Shown here: positions 12,204 to 20,972 of the stretch, piece by piece
Layout: each line of letters begins with the position of its first letter
Position numbering within the stretch: position 1 is the first letter of the stretch
Assembly (NCBI GenBank): GCA_900470805.1
Contig: UCCA01000034.1
Location: forward strand, 1-64,000
Source of the DNA: Hyphomicrobiales bacterium
GTDB taxonomy: Bacteria; Pseudomonadota; Alphaproteobacteria; Rhizobiales; Rhizobiaceae
Direction: 5' to 3'
DNA length: 64,000 bases
Notes under the pieces: model-generated
Told to the model about the DNA's origin: nothing
What the model saw: the letters and a program-made list of their open reading frames with translations, nothing else
Database searches by the model: none
Position numbers and translations under genes: made by a program

Positions 12204-12613
12204 GCGAACCGGCCCGCAGCATTCTGCTCGTCGTCGCCTGCGCGCTGATCGATGCGGACGGTCGCATCCTTCTGGCGCAGCGTCCTGAGGGGAAGTCGCT
12301 CGCCGGTCTCTGGGAGTTTCCCGGCGGCAAGGTCGAGCCCGGCGAGACGCCGGAGGAGACGCTGGTGCGCGAGCTTCACGAGGAACTCGGCATCACCACG
12401 AAAGTCGCCTGCCTGGCGCCGCTCAGCTTCGCCAGCCACACCTACGAAAAATTCCACCTGCTGATGCCGCTCTACGTCTGCCGACGCTTCGAGGGCGTTC
12501 CGCACGGCAAGGAAGGACAGGCGATCAAGTGGGTCAAGCCGCAGGCTCTGCGCGATTACCCGATGCCGCCCGCCGACGAACCGCTGATCCCGGTTCTGCA
12601 GGACCTACTTTAG
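12200..12613 (+). CDS. mutT: 8-oxo-dGTP diphosphatase MutT (Nudix hydrolase)
   Basis: A 137-residue Nudix enzyme that hydrolyses oxidised dGTP and so prevents transversion mutations. The Nudix box runs from residue 42 to 64, GGKVEPGETPEETLVRELHEELG, shown here only by its key residues: Gly42, Glu48, Arg57, Glu58, Glu61 and Glu62. SLAGLWEFPGGK in front is typical of MutT. The ATG overlaps the preceding GNAT stop by four bases (ATGA), which implies translational coupling. No terminator with a T-run is seen in the 120 bases that follow. Confidence 0.93.
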   Translation: MSEPARSILLVVACALIDADGRILLAQRPEGKSLAGLWEFPGGKVEPGETPEETLVRELHEELGITTKVACLAPLSFASHTYEKFHLLMPLYVCRRFEGVPHGKEGQAIKWVKPQALRDYPMPPADEPLIPVLQDLL

Positions 12614-12736
12614 AGATTTCTGCAATATTACAATTCATGTGCCGATTTGGCTGTGGATATTAATCGATCGTTTAACACCTTCTGCCAAAGATCGGCCTCA
12701 ATCAAGCAACTGGCATGTGTGTAGAAGGCTTGACGC

Positions 12737-13072
12737 ATGGACGACGATTTCTGGAAAGCAGTTCGGGAGAAAGAGCAGGCTTCGGTTTCCTCACGCAAGA
12801 CGGGGGCGCTGAATATCGCCTTGCTGTTTGGCACGGCTGTCGTGGCGCTGACCCTCATCCTGACGCCGATGCTCGCCGACAGGTCGAAGTCGAGCGTGTT
12901 CGCCAGCGCGCCGCCTGAATTCGATACCATCACGACAGGTTCGATTCCCAAGACAGAGAGTGGTCCCAAGACCGAAAACGGCAAGCGCTACACGATCCGT
13001 CGCAGCGTCCTTCAGGACACGCCCGGCTCCGTCTGCGTCGTTCAGGGCTATGGCGGCGGAGTTGGCTGCTGA
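12737..13072 (+). CDS. Small membrane-anchored protein next to Flp pilin
   Basis: A 111-residue protein that I do not recognise. It has a charged N-terminus (MDDDFWKAVREKEQ), one membrane segment around residues 25-45 (LNIALLFGTAVVALTLILTP), and a periplasmic tail with TITTGSIPKTESG, a phrase common in small rhizobial exported proteins, ending in VCVVQGYGGGVGC with two cysteines. It lies 60 bases upstream of the Flp pilin gene on the same strand, so it may be expressed with it. Function is unknown; a role linked to the pilin is only suggested by position. Confidence 0.65.
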   Translation: MDDDFWKAVREKEQASVSSRKTGALNIALLFGTAVVALTLILTPMLADRSKSSVFASAPPEFDTITTGSIPKTESGPKTENGKRYTIRRSVLQDTPGSVCVVQGYGGGVGC

Positions 13073-13132
13073 GGGCGAGGGGCTCGCGGCGGTGAAGACA
13101 ACAAAATTGCGATCATACGCAAAGGACGGACG

Positions 13133-13303
13133 ATGGGACATCTCAGGGCATTCATCGCAGATCTCAAAGGTGCCACCGCCGTCGAATACGGTCTCCTGGC
13201 CGCCGTCATCTCGATCGCGATCCTCGCCGGCGTCGGCGCCATCGGCAACAATGTCGGCAATCTGTTCCTCAAGACAGCCAACAGCATGACACTGGTGAAC
13301 TAA
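13133..13303 (+). CDS. Flp/Fap family type IVb pilin
   Basis: A 56-residue prepilin: MGHLRAFIADLKG leader, then ATAVEYGLLAAVISIAILAGVG. The class IVb processing site is Gly13 before Ala14, with Glu at mature position 5 and Tyr at 6 as the Flp family requires; the hydrophobic stretch forms the pilus core helix. The ATG at 13133 has AAGGA six bases upstream. It needs a TadV/CpaA-type peptidase and a tad/cpa assembly system, neither of which is in this window, so it is an orphan pilin gene here. Such separate copies are common in rhizobia. Confidence 0.9.
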   Translation: MGHLRAFIADLKGATAVEYGLLAAVISIAILAGVGAIGNNVGNLFLKTANSMTLVN

Positions 13304-13315
13304 GATCAGTTCGAG

Positions 13316-14200
13316 CTACTGCTTGAGCTTGTGCTCCTCGACCTTCAAGGCGTCGGCGAGCCGCATCTTGGCGGAGCCCGGCCGCAGCGGCTTCTGCTGG
13401 CTCTCATGCGGCGCCCATCCAGAGACGTAGATGATCGAGAAGGTCGCCCGAATGCGGCCGTCCGGATCGGAATAGCGCTCGGCATAGATCTCCGCCGCGC
13501 GCATGAAGAACGCGCGTGACAAAGGCATGCGGCTGCGCTGCGCCAGCGGATTGGCCATGCCCATGGCGCGCAGATCGCGCATCAGCGGAAAGATCGAATC
13601 GTAGCGGACCGTGTAGGTCTCGGCGTCGATGACAGGCAGCGCGAAACCGGCGCGCTGCATCAGGCCTCCGACATCTCTGACATCGGCAAAGGGGATCACC
13701 CGCGGGCTGGCGCCGCCGGTCATCTCGACCTCGGTAGCGAGCAGCACCTCGCGCAACTCCTGTAGCGTGCCGGAGCCGGGAATGGCGGCGAGAAACAACC
13801 CGTCTGGCCGCAGCGCGCGGCGGATCTGGATGAAAACGCCGGGCGTGTCGTTGGTCAGGTGCAGGCTGAGCGGCGCGATGATCAGATTGGCCGATTGCGG
13901 CTCGAGCGGGACGATCTCCAGCGGTGCTTCGATGAACGCGTCATCGGGACTTGCGTAGGCGCTTTCGCTCTCGACCCGGGTGAGAGCGGCGACCTTGCCG
14001 GTTGCCTGCGCGGCGCGAGCGGCGGCGCCGGTGACGCCGTGCAGCTCGACGGCATGCTCGAAGGTGCGCTCCACCACGGCGAGGCGTTCGCCCAGTTCCT
14101 CGGCGGCGATATCGAGCAGGAAGGCTGCCTTCGGATCGTTGTTGCGCAGGGCGCGATGCCGGTTCTGCGCGATCCTTGCTGTGTCGAAGATGATATCCAT
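13316..14200 (-). CDS. SAM-dependent methyltransferase, BioC/NDUFAF5-like
   Basis: A 294-residue class I methyltransferase-like protein beginning MDIIFDTARIAQNRHRAL, with a degenerate SAM-binding region and the recognisable central strand NLIIAPLSLHLTNDTPGV, then IRRALRPDGLFLAAIPG and the PRVIPFADVRDVGGLMQRAGF segment. It is most like the alphaproteobacterial homologues of mitochondrial complex I factor NDUFAF5, which hydroxylates an arginine of a complex I subunit; annotation by BioC similarity is less likely. The ATG at 14198-14200 is the best start. It is divergent from comF by only about 77 bases. Confidence 0.8.
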   Translation of the reverse strand: MDIIFDTARIAQNRHRALRNNDPKAAFLLDIAAEELGERLAVVERTFEHAVELHGVTGAAARAAQATGKVAALTRVESESAYASPDDAFIEAPLEIVPLEPQSANLIIAPLSLHLTNDTPGVFIQIRRALRPDGLFLAAIPGSGTLQELREVLLATEVEMTGGASPRVIPFADVRDVGGLMQRAGFALPVIDAETYTVRYDSIFPLMRDLRAMGMANPLAQRSRMPLSRAFFMRAAEIYAERYSDPDGRIRATFSIIYVSGWAPHESQQKPLRPGSAKMRLADALKVEEHKLKQ

Positions 14201-14277
14201 GGCCGACGTCCATAATCCTGCAAAAGGCGTGCGGCAAGGCGATTTTCCTCTTGCGCGAGATCGGCTACTGTCTCGCC

Positions 14278-15054
14278 ATGGGGTTGCAACCGTTCGATGG
14301 TCTGGCACGATTTGACAGGGCGCTGCTGCTGCGGCCGCTGCAGGCCGTCGTCGATCTGGTCTATCCGCCGGCCTGTGCGGTCTGCGGAACGTCGACCGGG
14401 CGGCATCGCGGATTGTGCCCGACATGCTGGTCGGCGCTCCGTTTCATCGAACGGCCCTATTGCGAGGTTCTCGGCATCCCCTTTTCGCATGATCTCGGCC
14501 CCGGAATCCTGAGTGCGGCGGCGATCGCCAATCCGCCGCCGTTCGACCGGCTGCGTTCGGCGGCCTTTCATGACCAGACGGTGCGTACTCTCGTGCACGG
14601 ACTGAAGTATCGCGATCGGACCGATCTGGCGCCGATGATGGCGCAATGGATGCTGCGGGCCTCCGACGGGACGGTGGCCGCGTGCGACGCGATCCTGCCG
14701 GTGCCGTTGCACAGGACGCGGATGTTCCTGCGCAAGTTCAACCAGGCGGCGGAACTGGGGCGGCACATGGCCCGGCAGGCGGAACGGCCGTTTCTGCCGG
14801 CGACCCTGCTGCGCATCCGTCGAACCCGGCAGCAGGTGGGGCTCGGCGCCCGGGCGCGCGAGGACAATGTGCGTGGCGCCTTCGCGGTGGCGGAGGGGCG
14901 GGAGGGCGACGTGTTCGGCAAGCGGCTGGTGCTGGTGGACGATGTCTACACCACCGGCGCCACGGTTGCCGCCGCCGCAAGGGCCCTGCGCAGGGCGGGT
15001 GCCGCCGATATCACGGTTTTGACCTTTGCAAGGGCGCTTGCAGAAACTATATGA
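14278..15054 (+). CDS. comF: ComF family phosphoribosyltransferase-like protein
   Basis: A 258-residue double-domain protein: an N-terminal zinc-ribbon-like part with cysteines at 33, 36, 47 and 50 (CAVC and CPTC), and a phosphoribosyltransferase-type domain with DAILPVPLH, FNQAAELGRHMA and the PRPP loop LVLVDDVYTTGAT. ComF proteins are linked with DNA uptake in competent bacteria, but in rhizobia the role is not established. The ATG at 14278 is preferred to an upstream TTG at 14251. It is followed by grxC after 32 bases, suggesting joint transcription. Confidence 0.88.
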   Translation: MGLQPFDGLARFDRALLLRPLQAVVDLVYPPACAVCGTSTGRHRGLCPTCWSALRFIERPYCEVLGIPFSHDLGPGILSAAAIANPPPFDRLRSAAFHDQTVRTLVHGLKYRDRTDLAPMMAQWMLRASDGTVAACDAILPVPLHRTRMFLRKFNQAAELGRHMARQAERPFLPATLLRIRRTRQQVGLGARAREDNVRGAFAVAEGREGDVFGKRLVLVDDVYTTGATVAAAARALRRAGAADITVLTFARALAETI

Positions 15055-15086
15055 CAGGGAGATAAACGTCTTTGCCTGGAGCCCTT

Positions 15087-15344
15087 ATGGTACCCGTTAC
15101 GATCTACACGCGCGATGGCTGCGGCTACTGCGTCCGCGCCAAGTCCCTTCTCACCGAAAAGGGCGTCGATTTCGTCGAGAACAATGCGACGTCCAAGCCC
15201 GAATTCCGCACCGAGATGATCGCCAAGGCAAATGGTGGCTCGACCTTCCCGCAGATCTTCATCGGCGAAAAGCACGTTGGCGGTTGCGACGACCTGTTCG
15301 CGCTCGATCGCGCCGGCAAGCTCGACCCGCTGCTGGCGGCCTAG
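15087..15344 (+). CDS. grxC: Glutaredoxin 3
   Basis: An 85-residue dithiol glutaredoxin with the active site Cys12-Gly-Tyr-Cys15 (DGCGYC), the cis-proline loop STFPQIFI and the glutathione-binding GGCDDL. It reduces protein or mixed glutathione disulfides using glutathione. The ATG at 15087 gives the standard family length and has GGAG a few bases upstream. It lies between comF and the DUF1178 gene in one direction. Confidence 0.95.
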   Translation: MVPVTIYTRDGCGYCVRAKSLLTEKGVDFVENNATSKPEFRTEMIAKANGGSTFPQIFIGEKHVGGCDDLFALDRAGKLDPLLAA

Positions 15345-15436
15345 GACAAGCCGATGCGCCACAAGCTTTCCATCGATATCTGTTCGAGCAGTCGCGCACG
15401 CGCGGCTGGCGGGGATGTGCGCGGAGGCTTGGCCGC

Positions 15437-15865
15437 TTGATCCGCTATTCCCTGCATTGCGACAATGCCCATGAGTTCGAAGGCTGGTTTTCCGAAAGTG
15501 CCGACTTCGATCGTCAGGTTGCTTCAGGCTTCCTGACCTGTCCGGTCTGCAACTCGGCATCCGTCTCCAAGATCCTGATGGCGCCCTCGGTCTCGACCGC
15601 GCGCAAGAAGGACCAGATGCAGACGGTCGCCATGGATGCCGTGCGGCGCGAGGCGTTCGCGAAGCTCAAGGAAGCCGTGAGCACGATCAAGGCCAATTCG
15701 GAAGATGTCGGCGAGCGCTTCCCTGAAGAGGCGCGCAAGATTCACTACGGTGAGGCCGATGCGCGCGGGATCATCGGCCAGACGACGCCGGATGAGGCGC
15801 GGGCGCTGCTTGATGAAGGCATCGAGATCGCGGCGCTGCCCGTGCTGCCTGACGATGTGAACTGA
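15437..15865 (+). CDS. DUF1178 family protein
   Basis: A 142-residue protein of the alphaproteobacterial DUF1178 family, recognised by the N-terminal IRYSLHCDNAHEFEGWF, the CPVC zinc-ribbon-like pair in FLTCPVCNS, and the conserved ILMAPSVSTARKK and EEARKIHYGEADARGI phrases. The initiator is TTG at 15437: the family normally begins Met-Ile-Arg-Tyr, and GGAGG lies nine bases upstream. The frame continues open further upstream but without conserved sequence. Function is unknown. In many relatives a Nit-type hydrolase gene sits between grxC and this one; here only 92 bases do. Confidence 0.9.
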   Translation: MIRYSLHCDNAHEFEGWFSESADFDRQVASGFLTCPVCNSASVSKILMAPSVSTARKKDQMQTVAMDAVRREAFAKLKEAVSTIKANSEDVGERFPEEARKIHYGEADARGIIGQTTPDEARALLDEGIEIAALPVLPDDVN

Positions 15866-15909
15866 GATCGGCGACAGCAGGGCTGTTTTCGCTGTCGCCG
15901 GATTTCCCT

Positions 15910-16662
15910 TTACGCCTGCCGCTTTGCCAGCAGCATGTAGTTCACGTCCATGTCTTTCGACAGGTTCCACTGGTTCGACAGCGGGTTGAAGAACACGCCG
16001 GTGCGGTCGATGATCGTCAATCCATCGGCCGTCACCGGCTTTTCGATTTCCTCGGGTCGGACGAGCTTTTCATACTGATGGGTGCCGCGTGGCAGCCAGC
16101 GCAGGACGTTTTCGGCGGCGAAGATGGCGAGTGCGGCTGCCTTCATCGTCCGGTTGATGGTGGCGACGAACATCAGGCCGCCCGGGCGGACCATTTTCGC
16201 GCAGGTGGTCATGAAGAATTCGACGTCGGCGACGTGTTCGACCACTTCCATATTCAGCACGATATCGAAGGTCTCGCCGGCTTCGGCCAGCTGCTCGGCC
16301 GTCACCGCGCGGTAATCGACGGGTACGCCCGAGGCCTTCGCGTGTGTTGAAGCGATGCCGATGTTCTTCTCGGAGGGGTCGGCACCGACGACCGTTGCGC
16401 CCATGCGCGCAACCGGCTCGGACAGCAGGCCGCCGCCACAGCCGATGTCGAGCACCCTCAGGCCCTCGAGCGGGCGGGCGCCGCGCACGTCGCGGCCAAA
16501 ATTCTCCGCTGCCTTGTCCCTGATATAGCCGAGCCTGACGGGATTGAACTTGTGTAGCGGCTTGAACTTGCCGGTCGGGCTCCACCATTCGGCGGCCATG
16601 GCGGAGAAGCGGTCCACTTCGCCCTGGTCGATCGTGCTTTTTGCCGCTTCCGTCATCGTCAT
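15910..16662 (-). CDS. ubiG: Bifunctional ubiquinone O-methyltransferase UbiG
   Basis: A 250-residue SAM-dependent enzyme that performs both O-methylation steps of ubiquinone synthesis. It shows [19 protein letters not shown] and [10 protein letters not shown] near the N-terminus, motif [17 protein letters not shown] (about residue 70), [15 protein letters not shown] and the late [14 protein letters not shown] typical of UbiG. ATG 16660-16662 has AAGGAG at proper distance and gives the family length; a longer frame upstream lacks conservation. It converges with the DUF1178 gene across about 45 bases. Confidence 0.96.
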   Translation of the reverse strand: MTMTEAAKSTIDQGEVDRFSAMAAEWWSPTGKFKPLHKFNPVRLGYIRDKAAENFGRDVRGARPLEGLRVLDIGCGGGLLSEPVARMGATVVGADPSEKNIGIASTHAKASGVPVDYRAVTAEQLAEAGETFDIVLNMEVVEHVADVEFFMTTCAKMVRPGGLMFVATINRTMKAAALAIFAAENVLRWLPRGTHQYEKLVRPEEIEKPVTADGLTIIDRTGVFFNPLSNQWNLSKDMDVNYMLLAKRQA

Positions 16663-16837
16663 GCTCCTTGGTTCGTGAGGACTGAAGTCGGACGAACCAC
16701 AGTCGAAGTCAAGGGGTGAGGCCCGAGGTGAGCGGCTGTGTCGCGCGGGCGCCCGGCATTGCGTGGTTCCTCCAAGAGGATAAGGCGCATCCATCATCAC
16801 ATTGTGATATTGTTAATGTATCCTTGAGGGTGAGACC

Positions 16838-18181
16838 ATGTTGCGTCTGCGTAATGTATGGGCCGCAGTACTCGGCCTCGTTATGTGTTGCCCGCCCGCC
16901 GCCCGCGCGGAGGTGGCGGTGGGCGAGGCGACGCTGATCAAGACCGAAGTGACCGGCGAGAACGGTCCGCTGGTGGTCAAGGCGCCTGTGCATCGCGACG
17001 AGCGCATCCGCACCTCGATCGGCGGCCTCGGGCAGTTCGTGTTTCGCGACGGCACCAAGCTGGCGGTGGGCGCCGGGTCCTCGGTGGTGATCGACAGCTA
17101 CGTCTATGACGATGCGACATCGGTCAAGAAGCTCACCATCAAGGCGGCCAAGGGAACATTTCGCTGGATCAGCGGCAGTTCGTCGTCATCGGCCTATTCG
17201 ATCGTGACGCCGGCGGGAACGATCGGCGTCAGGGGCACGGCGTTCGATGTCTACGTGGCGCCGAACGGCACCACGGCGATGGTGCTGCTCAACGGTTCGG
17301 CTGAGTTTTGCGGCGCGGGCGGATGCAAGCAGCTCCGGCAGCAGTGCGATTGCGTGATCGCCTCGCCGCGCGGCGGAGTATCCGATCCGCGTACGGTGGA
17401 CGAGACGACATTGCGGACGCTGCGGAACCAGAAGGCGTTGCCGTTCCTGTCCGGGGCGCAGCAGCTTTCCGGCCCGCTCGGCAATATCCGCACGAGCTGC
17501 GGCCTGCGCAGCATCCGGGTGGACCGGCGGGATCCGGAGCGGCAAGTCGTTCCCGAGGTCGCACCGGCACCGCAGCGGCTGGCGCCACCTGAGACACCGC
17601 AGAATCCTCAGAATCCTCAGAAGCCTCAGAAGCCGGATAAACATCATCATCATCATCCTGACAGGCATCACCCCGATCGCCATCATCATTGGGGCGGCCC
17701 GCACGACAGGCACGATCATCATTGGGGAAATCGCCGGGATGGCCGGGACGGTGGCTGGGGTCAGCTGAGCGGTCATTTGGCGGACCGCGACAATCGTCGC
17801 GACGACCGGCATGCCGGTTTTGGCCGGCAGCGCGATCGTGGCGGCAGAGATCAGGCGGGCAGAGATCAGGCGGGTGGCGATCGGGGGCGGAACGGTTCCA
17901 TCGACCGGGCATCCGTCAATGCCGGTCGCGGCGACCATCATGGGCATCGCGATCGGTCGCGAGATGCGCAGAGCCCCGGTCAGGGTAACCGGACACATGG
18001 CGGGCAGACAGATGCGCCATCAGGAAGCAGTGCTGGAAGCGGTGGCGCAGCCACGAGCTCACCGGGCGGCGGCGAGCATACCGATCGGCATCATGACGGC
18101 CGGCGCGGCGGCTGGAACGGTGGCGGCCGCGGCGGGGGTGATGGCAATCGGGGACACAATCACAGGCAGGGCGGCGGTTAG
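16838..18181 (+). CDS. FecR domain protein with His/Asp/Gly-rich tail
   Basis: A 447-residue exported protein: signal peptide ending AARA before Glu25, a FecR-type beta domain at roughly 50-165 (RIRTSIGGLGQFVFRDGT, TIKAAKGTFRWISG, TPAGTIGVRGTAFDVYV), a cysteine-bearing stretch (FCGAGGCK, CDC), then from about residue 245 a low-complexity tail rich in His, Asp, Arg and Gly with repeated PQNPQ/PQKP, DRHHPDRHH and DQAGRDQAG units. The tail could bind metal ions or be disordered. FecR domains here act as periplasmic scaffolds or sensors rather than ferric-citrate regulators. It is convergent with the CHASE2 cyclase gene, a known genomic companion of such FecR proteins. Confidence 0.85.
   Translation: MLRLRNVWAAVLGLVMCCPPAARAEVAVGEATLIKTEVTGENGPLVVKAPVHRDERIRTSIGGLGQFVFRDGTKLAVGAGSSVVIDSYVYDDATSVKKLTIKAAKGTFRWISGSSSSSAYSIVTPAGTIGVRGTAFDVYVAPNGTTAMVLLNGSAEFCGAGGCKQLRQQCDCVIASPRGGVSDPRTVDETTLRTLRNQKALPFLSGAQQLSGPLGNIRTSCGLRSIRVDRRDPERQVVPEVAPAPQRLAPPETPQNPQNPQKPQKPDKHHHHHPDRHHPDRHHHWGGPHDRHDHHWGNRRDGRDGGWGQLSGHLADRDNRRDDRHAGFGRQRDRGGRDQAGRDQAGGDRGRNGSIDRASVNAGRGDHHGHRDRSRDAQSPGQGNRTHGGQTDAPSGSSAGSGGAATSSPGGGEHTDRHHDGRRGGWNGGGRGGGDGNRGHNHRQGGG
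17601..17740 (+). repeat. Codon-level repeats in the FecR-protein tail
   Basis: Short direct DNA repeats lie inside the coding region: four near-identical nine-base units of the type AATCCTCAG/AAGCCTCAG, then CAT-rich stretches that encode the histidine clusters. A further duplicate, GGCAGAGATCAGGCG, occurs twice near 17850. Such arrays can change length by slippage in frame. Confidence 0.7.
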
Positions 18182-18216
18182 AGCGTTTTCGGGCATAAAA
18201 CTATTTGGAAATTGCT

Positions 18217-20397
18217 TCACGATGCCTGTTCGGACGGGAGATCGATTTTTTCGGTCGGCGCTTCCCGGAAATGGTCGGCGCGACGGGCGAGGCGGCGGTA
18301 GAATTCCGGCAAGGCGGCCTCGAACGGTTGGGCGCGCTGGCGTGCTCTCGCCAGCAGCTTCCTGTTGTCCGTCGAGTGGCTGCCAAACGCCTCGACGAGG
18401 CTCTGGTGGGCGGTCTCAAGCAGCGCGAAGCTTGCCGACAGACCGACCGTCTCGTCGCCGACGATGGCGTATAGCCGTGCGCGGCTGCTCTTGCCCTTGA
18501 GGCCCAGCGCGCCGGCGTCGAGCAGGGCGAAGGTCGGCAGGGCCGTCGCCGTCGTCTCGGAGACGAGGATATCGAAGCCCACTTCCTTGCAGCAGCCCTC
18601 GATGCGGGCAGCGACATTCACCGCGTCGCCGACGGCGGAATAGTTGAAGCGGCTTTCGGCGCCCATGTTGCCGACGCAGGCAAGCCCGGTGTGGATGCCG
18701 ATGCCGATGCCGACCGTGTAGTCCGCGCCGAAGCCGAAGGCATCGGTGGCGTTGAGGTCTGCCAGCGTTTCGCGCATGGCAAGCGCGGCGCGCACCGCCT
18801 TGGCCGGATGATCGGCGACATCGACGGGGGCATTCCAGAAGGCCATGATCGAATCGCCGATGAATTTGTCGAGCGTGCCTTCGTGGGCGACCACATGGCG
18901 GCTCAGGGCGTCGAGCAGCGTATTGAGAAAGCGCACCACCTCGGCCGGCTGCAGGCGCTCGCTGAGCGTGGTGAAGCCGCGCACGTCGACGAACATCACC
19001 GTCAGTTCGCGGTCGTCGCCGCCGAGGCGCAAGGCATCCGGGTTGTGCTCGATGCGGTGCAGAAGCGAGGGTGACAGATATTGGCCGAAGGCGCGGCGCA
19101 CCTCGCGGCGCTCTCGATCGATCACCAGAATGCGGAACGAGGTGGCGGCGAAGTGGATGATCGAGCCGGCGATGATCGGCGCCAGTGGATCGAACAGCAG
19201 GCCCCATTCGGAAAAGGCGACCCACGAGGCGGCGAAGGCGAGCGCCGTGATCAACAGGCCGCAGGCAAGGGCGACGGCCGGGCTGACGAAGGTGGTGACC
19301 ATGACGAGGCAGGTGCCGAGCACGGCGATCAGCAGGATCTCCATGCCATCGGCCCAATCCGGGCGCGACAGGAAATGGCCGGAGAGGATCTGCTCGACGG
19401 TCTGTGCGTGCATGGATACGCCGGGGACGTTTTCGCCGAGCGCCGTGGTGCGGATATCCTGCAGGCCGGCCGAAGAGGTGCCGACGAAGAGGATGCTGCC
19501 CTGGATGGCGGCGGCAACCTCCGCTGAGGGGCCGTCGGGGTCGAGCACCTTGGCGGCGGAGATGTAGCGCTCGGCGGCATCGCGACTGGTGTAGAGCCAG
19601 AGTTCGCCGGAGGCGGTCACCGGCACGACGAAGTCGCCAACCTTGATCGATGTGAGCGTGTCGGCGGCATCGGGCGCCGAGGCGACGATATAGGTCGACG
19701 CGCCCTGGGCGACGCGCAAGGCTTCCAGTGCCAGGTTTGGATAGAGCTGCTGGCCGTCGCTGAGCAGCAGCGGAATGCGGCGCACGGCAGAGGAATAGGT
19801 GCCGGGGTTGAGGCTGATATGGCCGATGCCGGCAGCGTTGATCTGCAGTTGCGGACGGATCGGCGTTGCCGCCTTCATGCGCGGCGGGGCGTTGAACGGG
19901 GTCTCGCCGGTGAAGGCAAAACCGGCCTTGACCGGCGGACGATAGCTGCCGTCGGTGGAGAGGCCGAAGCCGAGAACGACCGGGTGCCCGGCAATGGCTT
20001 CGGCGAAAATCTGGTCATTGTCGGGCAGGCGGCCGAGCAGCGTGGGATCGACGCCGCCGACATCGCGCATGATCGAGCGCGGCGACAGGCGGTCTGACTC
20101 GGCGAACAGGACATCGAAGGCGATCGACGCTGCCCCCATGTCCGACAGCCGCTGCACCAGCAGCGCCAACCGGTCGCGCGGCCATGGCCACTGGCCGAAT
20201 TCGCGCAGCGACGCCTCGTCGATGTCGATGACCCGCACCGGCATGGTCTCGAACGTCCGGGGCGTGATGCGCTGGTACTCGTCGAAGGTGATGTCGCGGA
20301 GTTGGCGCAGCAGCGGCGGATCGCTGGCGCGCAGCAGCGTGAAGGCTGCCACGAGCGCCAGGCCAAGAACGACACCGATGTGCTGCATGCGCGTCAT
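18217..20397 (-). CDS. CHASE2 domain adenylate/guanylate cyclase
   Basis: A 726-residue receptor cyclase. An N-terminal membrane helix (GVVLGLALVAAFTLL) is followed by a periplasmic CHASE2 sensor (about 30-330, with VRVIDIDEASLREFGQWPWPR and the later ILFVGTSSAGLQDIRTT), three membrane helices (about 345-425) and a cytoplasmic class III cyclase domain (about 455-625) with the metal aspartate in FVDVRGFTTLSERL and TLDKFIGDSIMAFWNAP. It presumably makes cAMP or cGMP in response to an unknown periplasmic signal. It is convergent with the FecR gene with 35 bases between the stops. Which nucleotide it uses cannot be told here. Confidence 0.92.
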   Translation of the reverse strand: MTRMQHIGVVLGLALVAAFTLLRASDPPLLRQLRDITFDEYQRITPRTFETMPVRVIDIDEASLREFGQWPWPRDRLALLVQRLSDMGAASIAFDVLFAESDRLSPRSIMRDVGGVDPTLLGRLPDNDQIFAEAIAGHPVVLGFGLSTDGSYRPPVKAGFAFTGETPFNAPPRMKAATPIRPQLQINAAGIGHISLNPGTYSSAVRRIPLLLSDGQQLYPNLALEALRVAQGASTYIVASAPDAADTLTSIKVGDFVVPVTASGELWLYTSRDAAERYISAAKVLDPDGPSAEVAAAIQGSILFVGTSSAGLQDIRTTALGENVPGVSMHAQTVEQILSGHFLSRPDWADGMEILLIAVLGTCLVMVTTFVSPAVALACGLLITALAFAASWVAFSEWGLLFDPLAPIIAGSIIHFAATSFRILVIDRERREVRRAFGQYLSPSLLHRIEHNPDALRLGGDDRELTVMFVDVRGFTTLSERLQPAEVVRFLNTLLDALSRHVVAHEGTLDKFIGDSIMAFWNAPVDVADHPAKAVRAALAMRETLADLNATDAFGFGADYTVGIGIGIHTGLACVGNMGAESRFNYSAVGDAVNVAARIEGCCKEVGFDILVSETTATALPTFALLDAGALGLKGKSSRARLYAIVGDETVGLSASFALLETAHQSLVEAFGSHSTDNRKLLARARQRAQPFEAALPEFYRRLARRADHFREAPTEKIDLPSEQAS

Positions 20398-20600
20398 GAT
20401 CGGATCCGCTCAGTATCTGAGGCCTGTCTGCAACCGCGGTGTCCGATGAACCAGGTTCAAGCGGCGCGCCGGCGCGCATCAGGCTGCCCGTTTCGCGCGG
20501 ATGATGCAACTGCGCCTTTCGAGCGTTCGGGCCGCGGCAAGACGGTTGTGGCGATAATCGGCTGGCCCGTGCCGCTATGGGGGCAAGTTCGGCTAGCGGC

Positions 20601-20972
20601 TTAATCCGGAGTGGTGCACTGAAGATCGACCGCGCCTCTGTTGTTCCAGTACATGCAGGTGAGGTCGTTGGCGAAGCACCAGAGCGTGCCGGTTTTTGAG
20701 GCCGTCCAGCTCAGCTTTGTGCCGATCCTGAAGGCGGTGGACAAGTCCTTGTCGATGGCGCCGATGAGGGCGAACCAGGGCTCGCGCGGCGCACGCCGTG
20801 CTGCCCTGAACGGCGCAAGCGAGCGCCTTTCATAGCCATCCGCATTTGTCTCTATCCACCAATCGATCCAGGTGCCCGAGGCAAGGAAGTCGTATTGCCG
20901 GCCCTGCTTCACATCGCATAGCCGAGTCCAGAGATCGGCGGCTTTGACTGATTTCTCTGCGATGACTGCCAT
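20601..20972 (-). CDS. Small LecA-like domain protein (tentative)
   Basis: A 123-residue protein whose pattern, YDFLASGTWIDWW, a DGYERR segment, WFALIGAI, FRIGTKL, GTLWCFANDLTCMYWNN and a final valine-leucine strand, resembles the galactose-binding LecA (PA-IL) fold, in which the Asn-Asp and Asn-Asn residues near the end bind calcium and sugar. The similarity is read by eye and is not proven. ATG 20972 has GGGAGG five bases upstream, better than a TTG at 21077 that would add 35 residues. No signal peptide is seen. It sits in a patch with AT-rich flanks, suggesting later arrival. Confidence 0.6.
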   Translation of the reverse strand: MAVIAEKSVKAADLWTRLCDVKQGRQYDFLASGTWIDWWIETNADGYERRSLAPFRAARRAPREPWFALIGAIDKDLSTAFRIGTKLSWTASKTGTLWCFANDLTCMYWNNRGAVDLQCTTPD

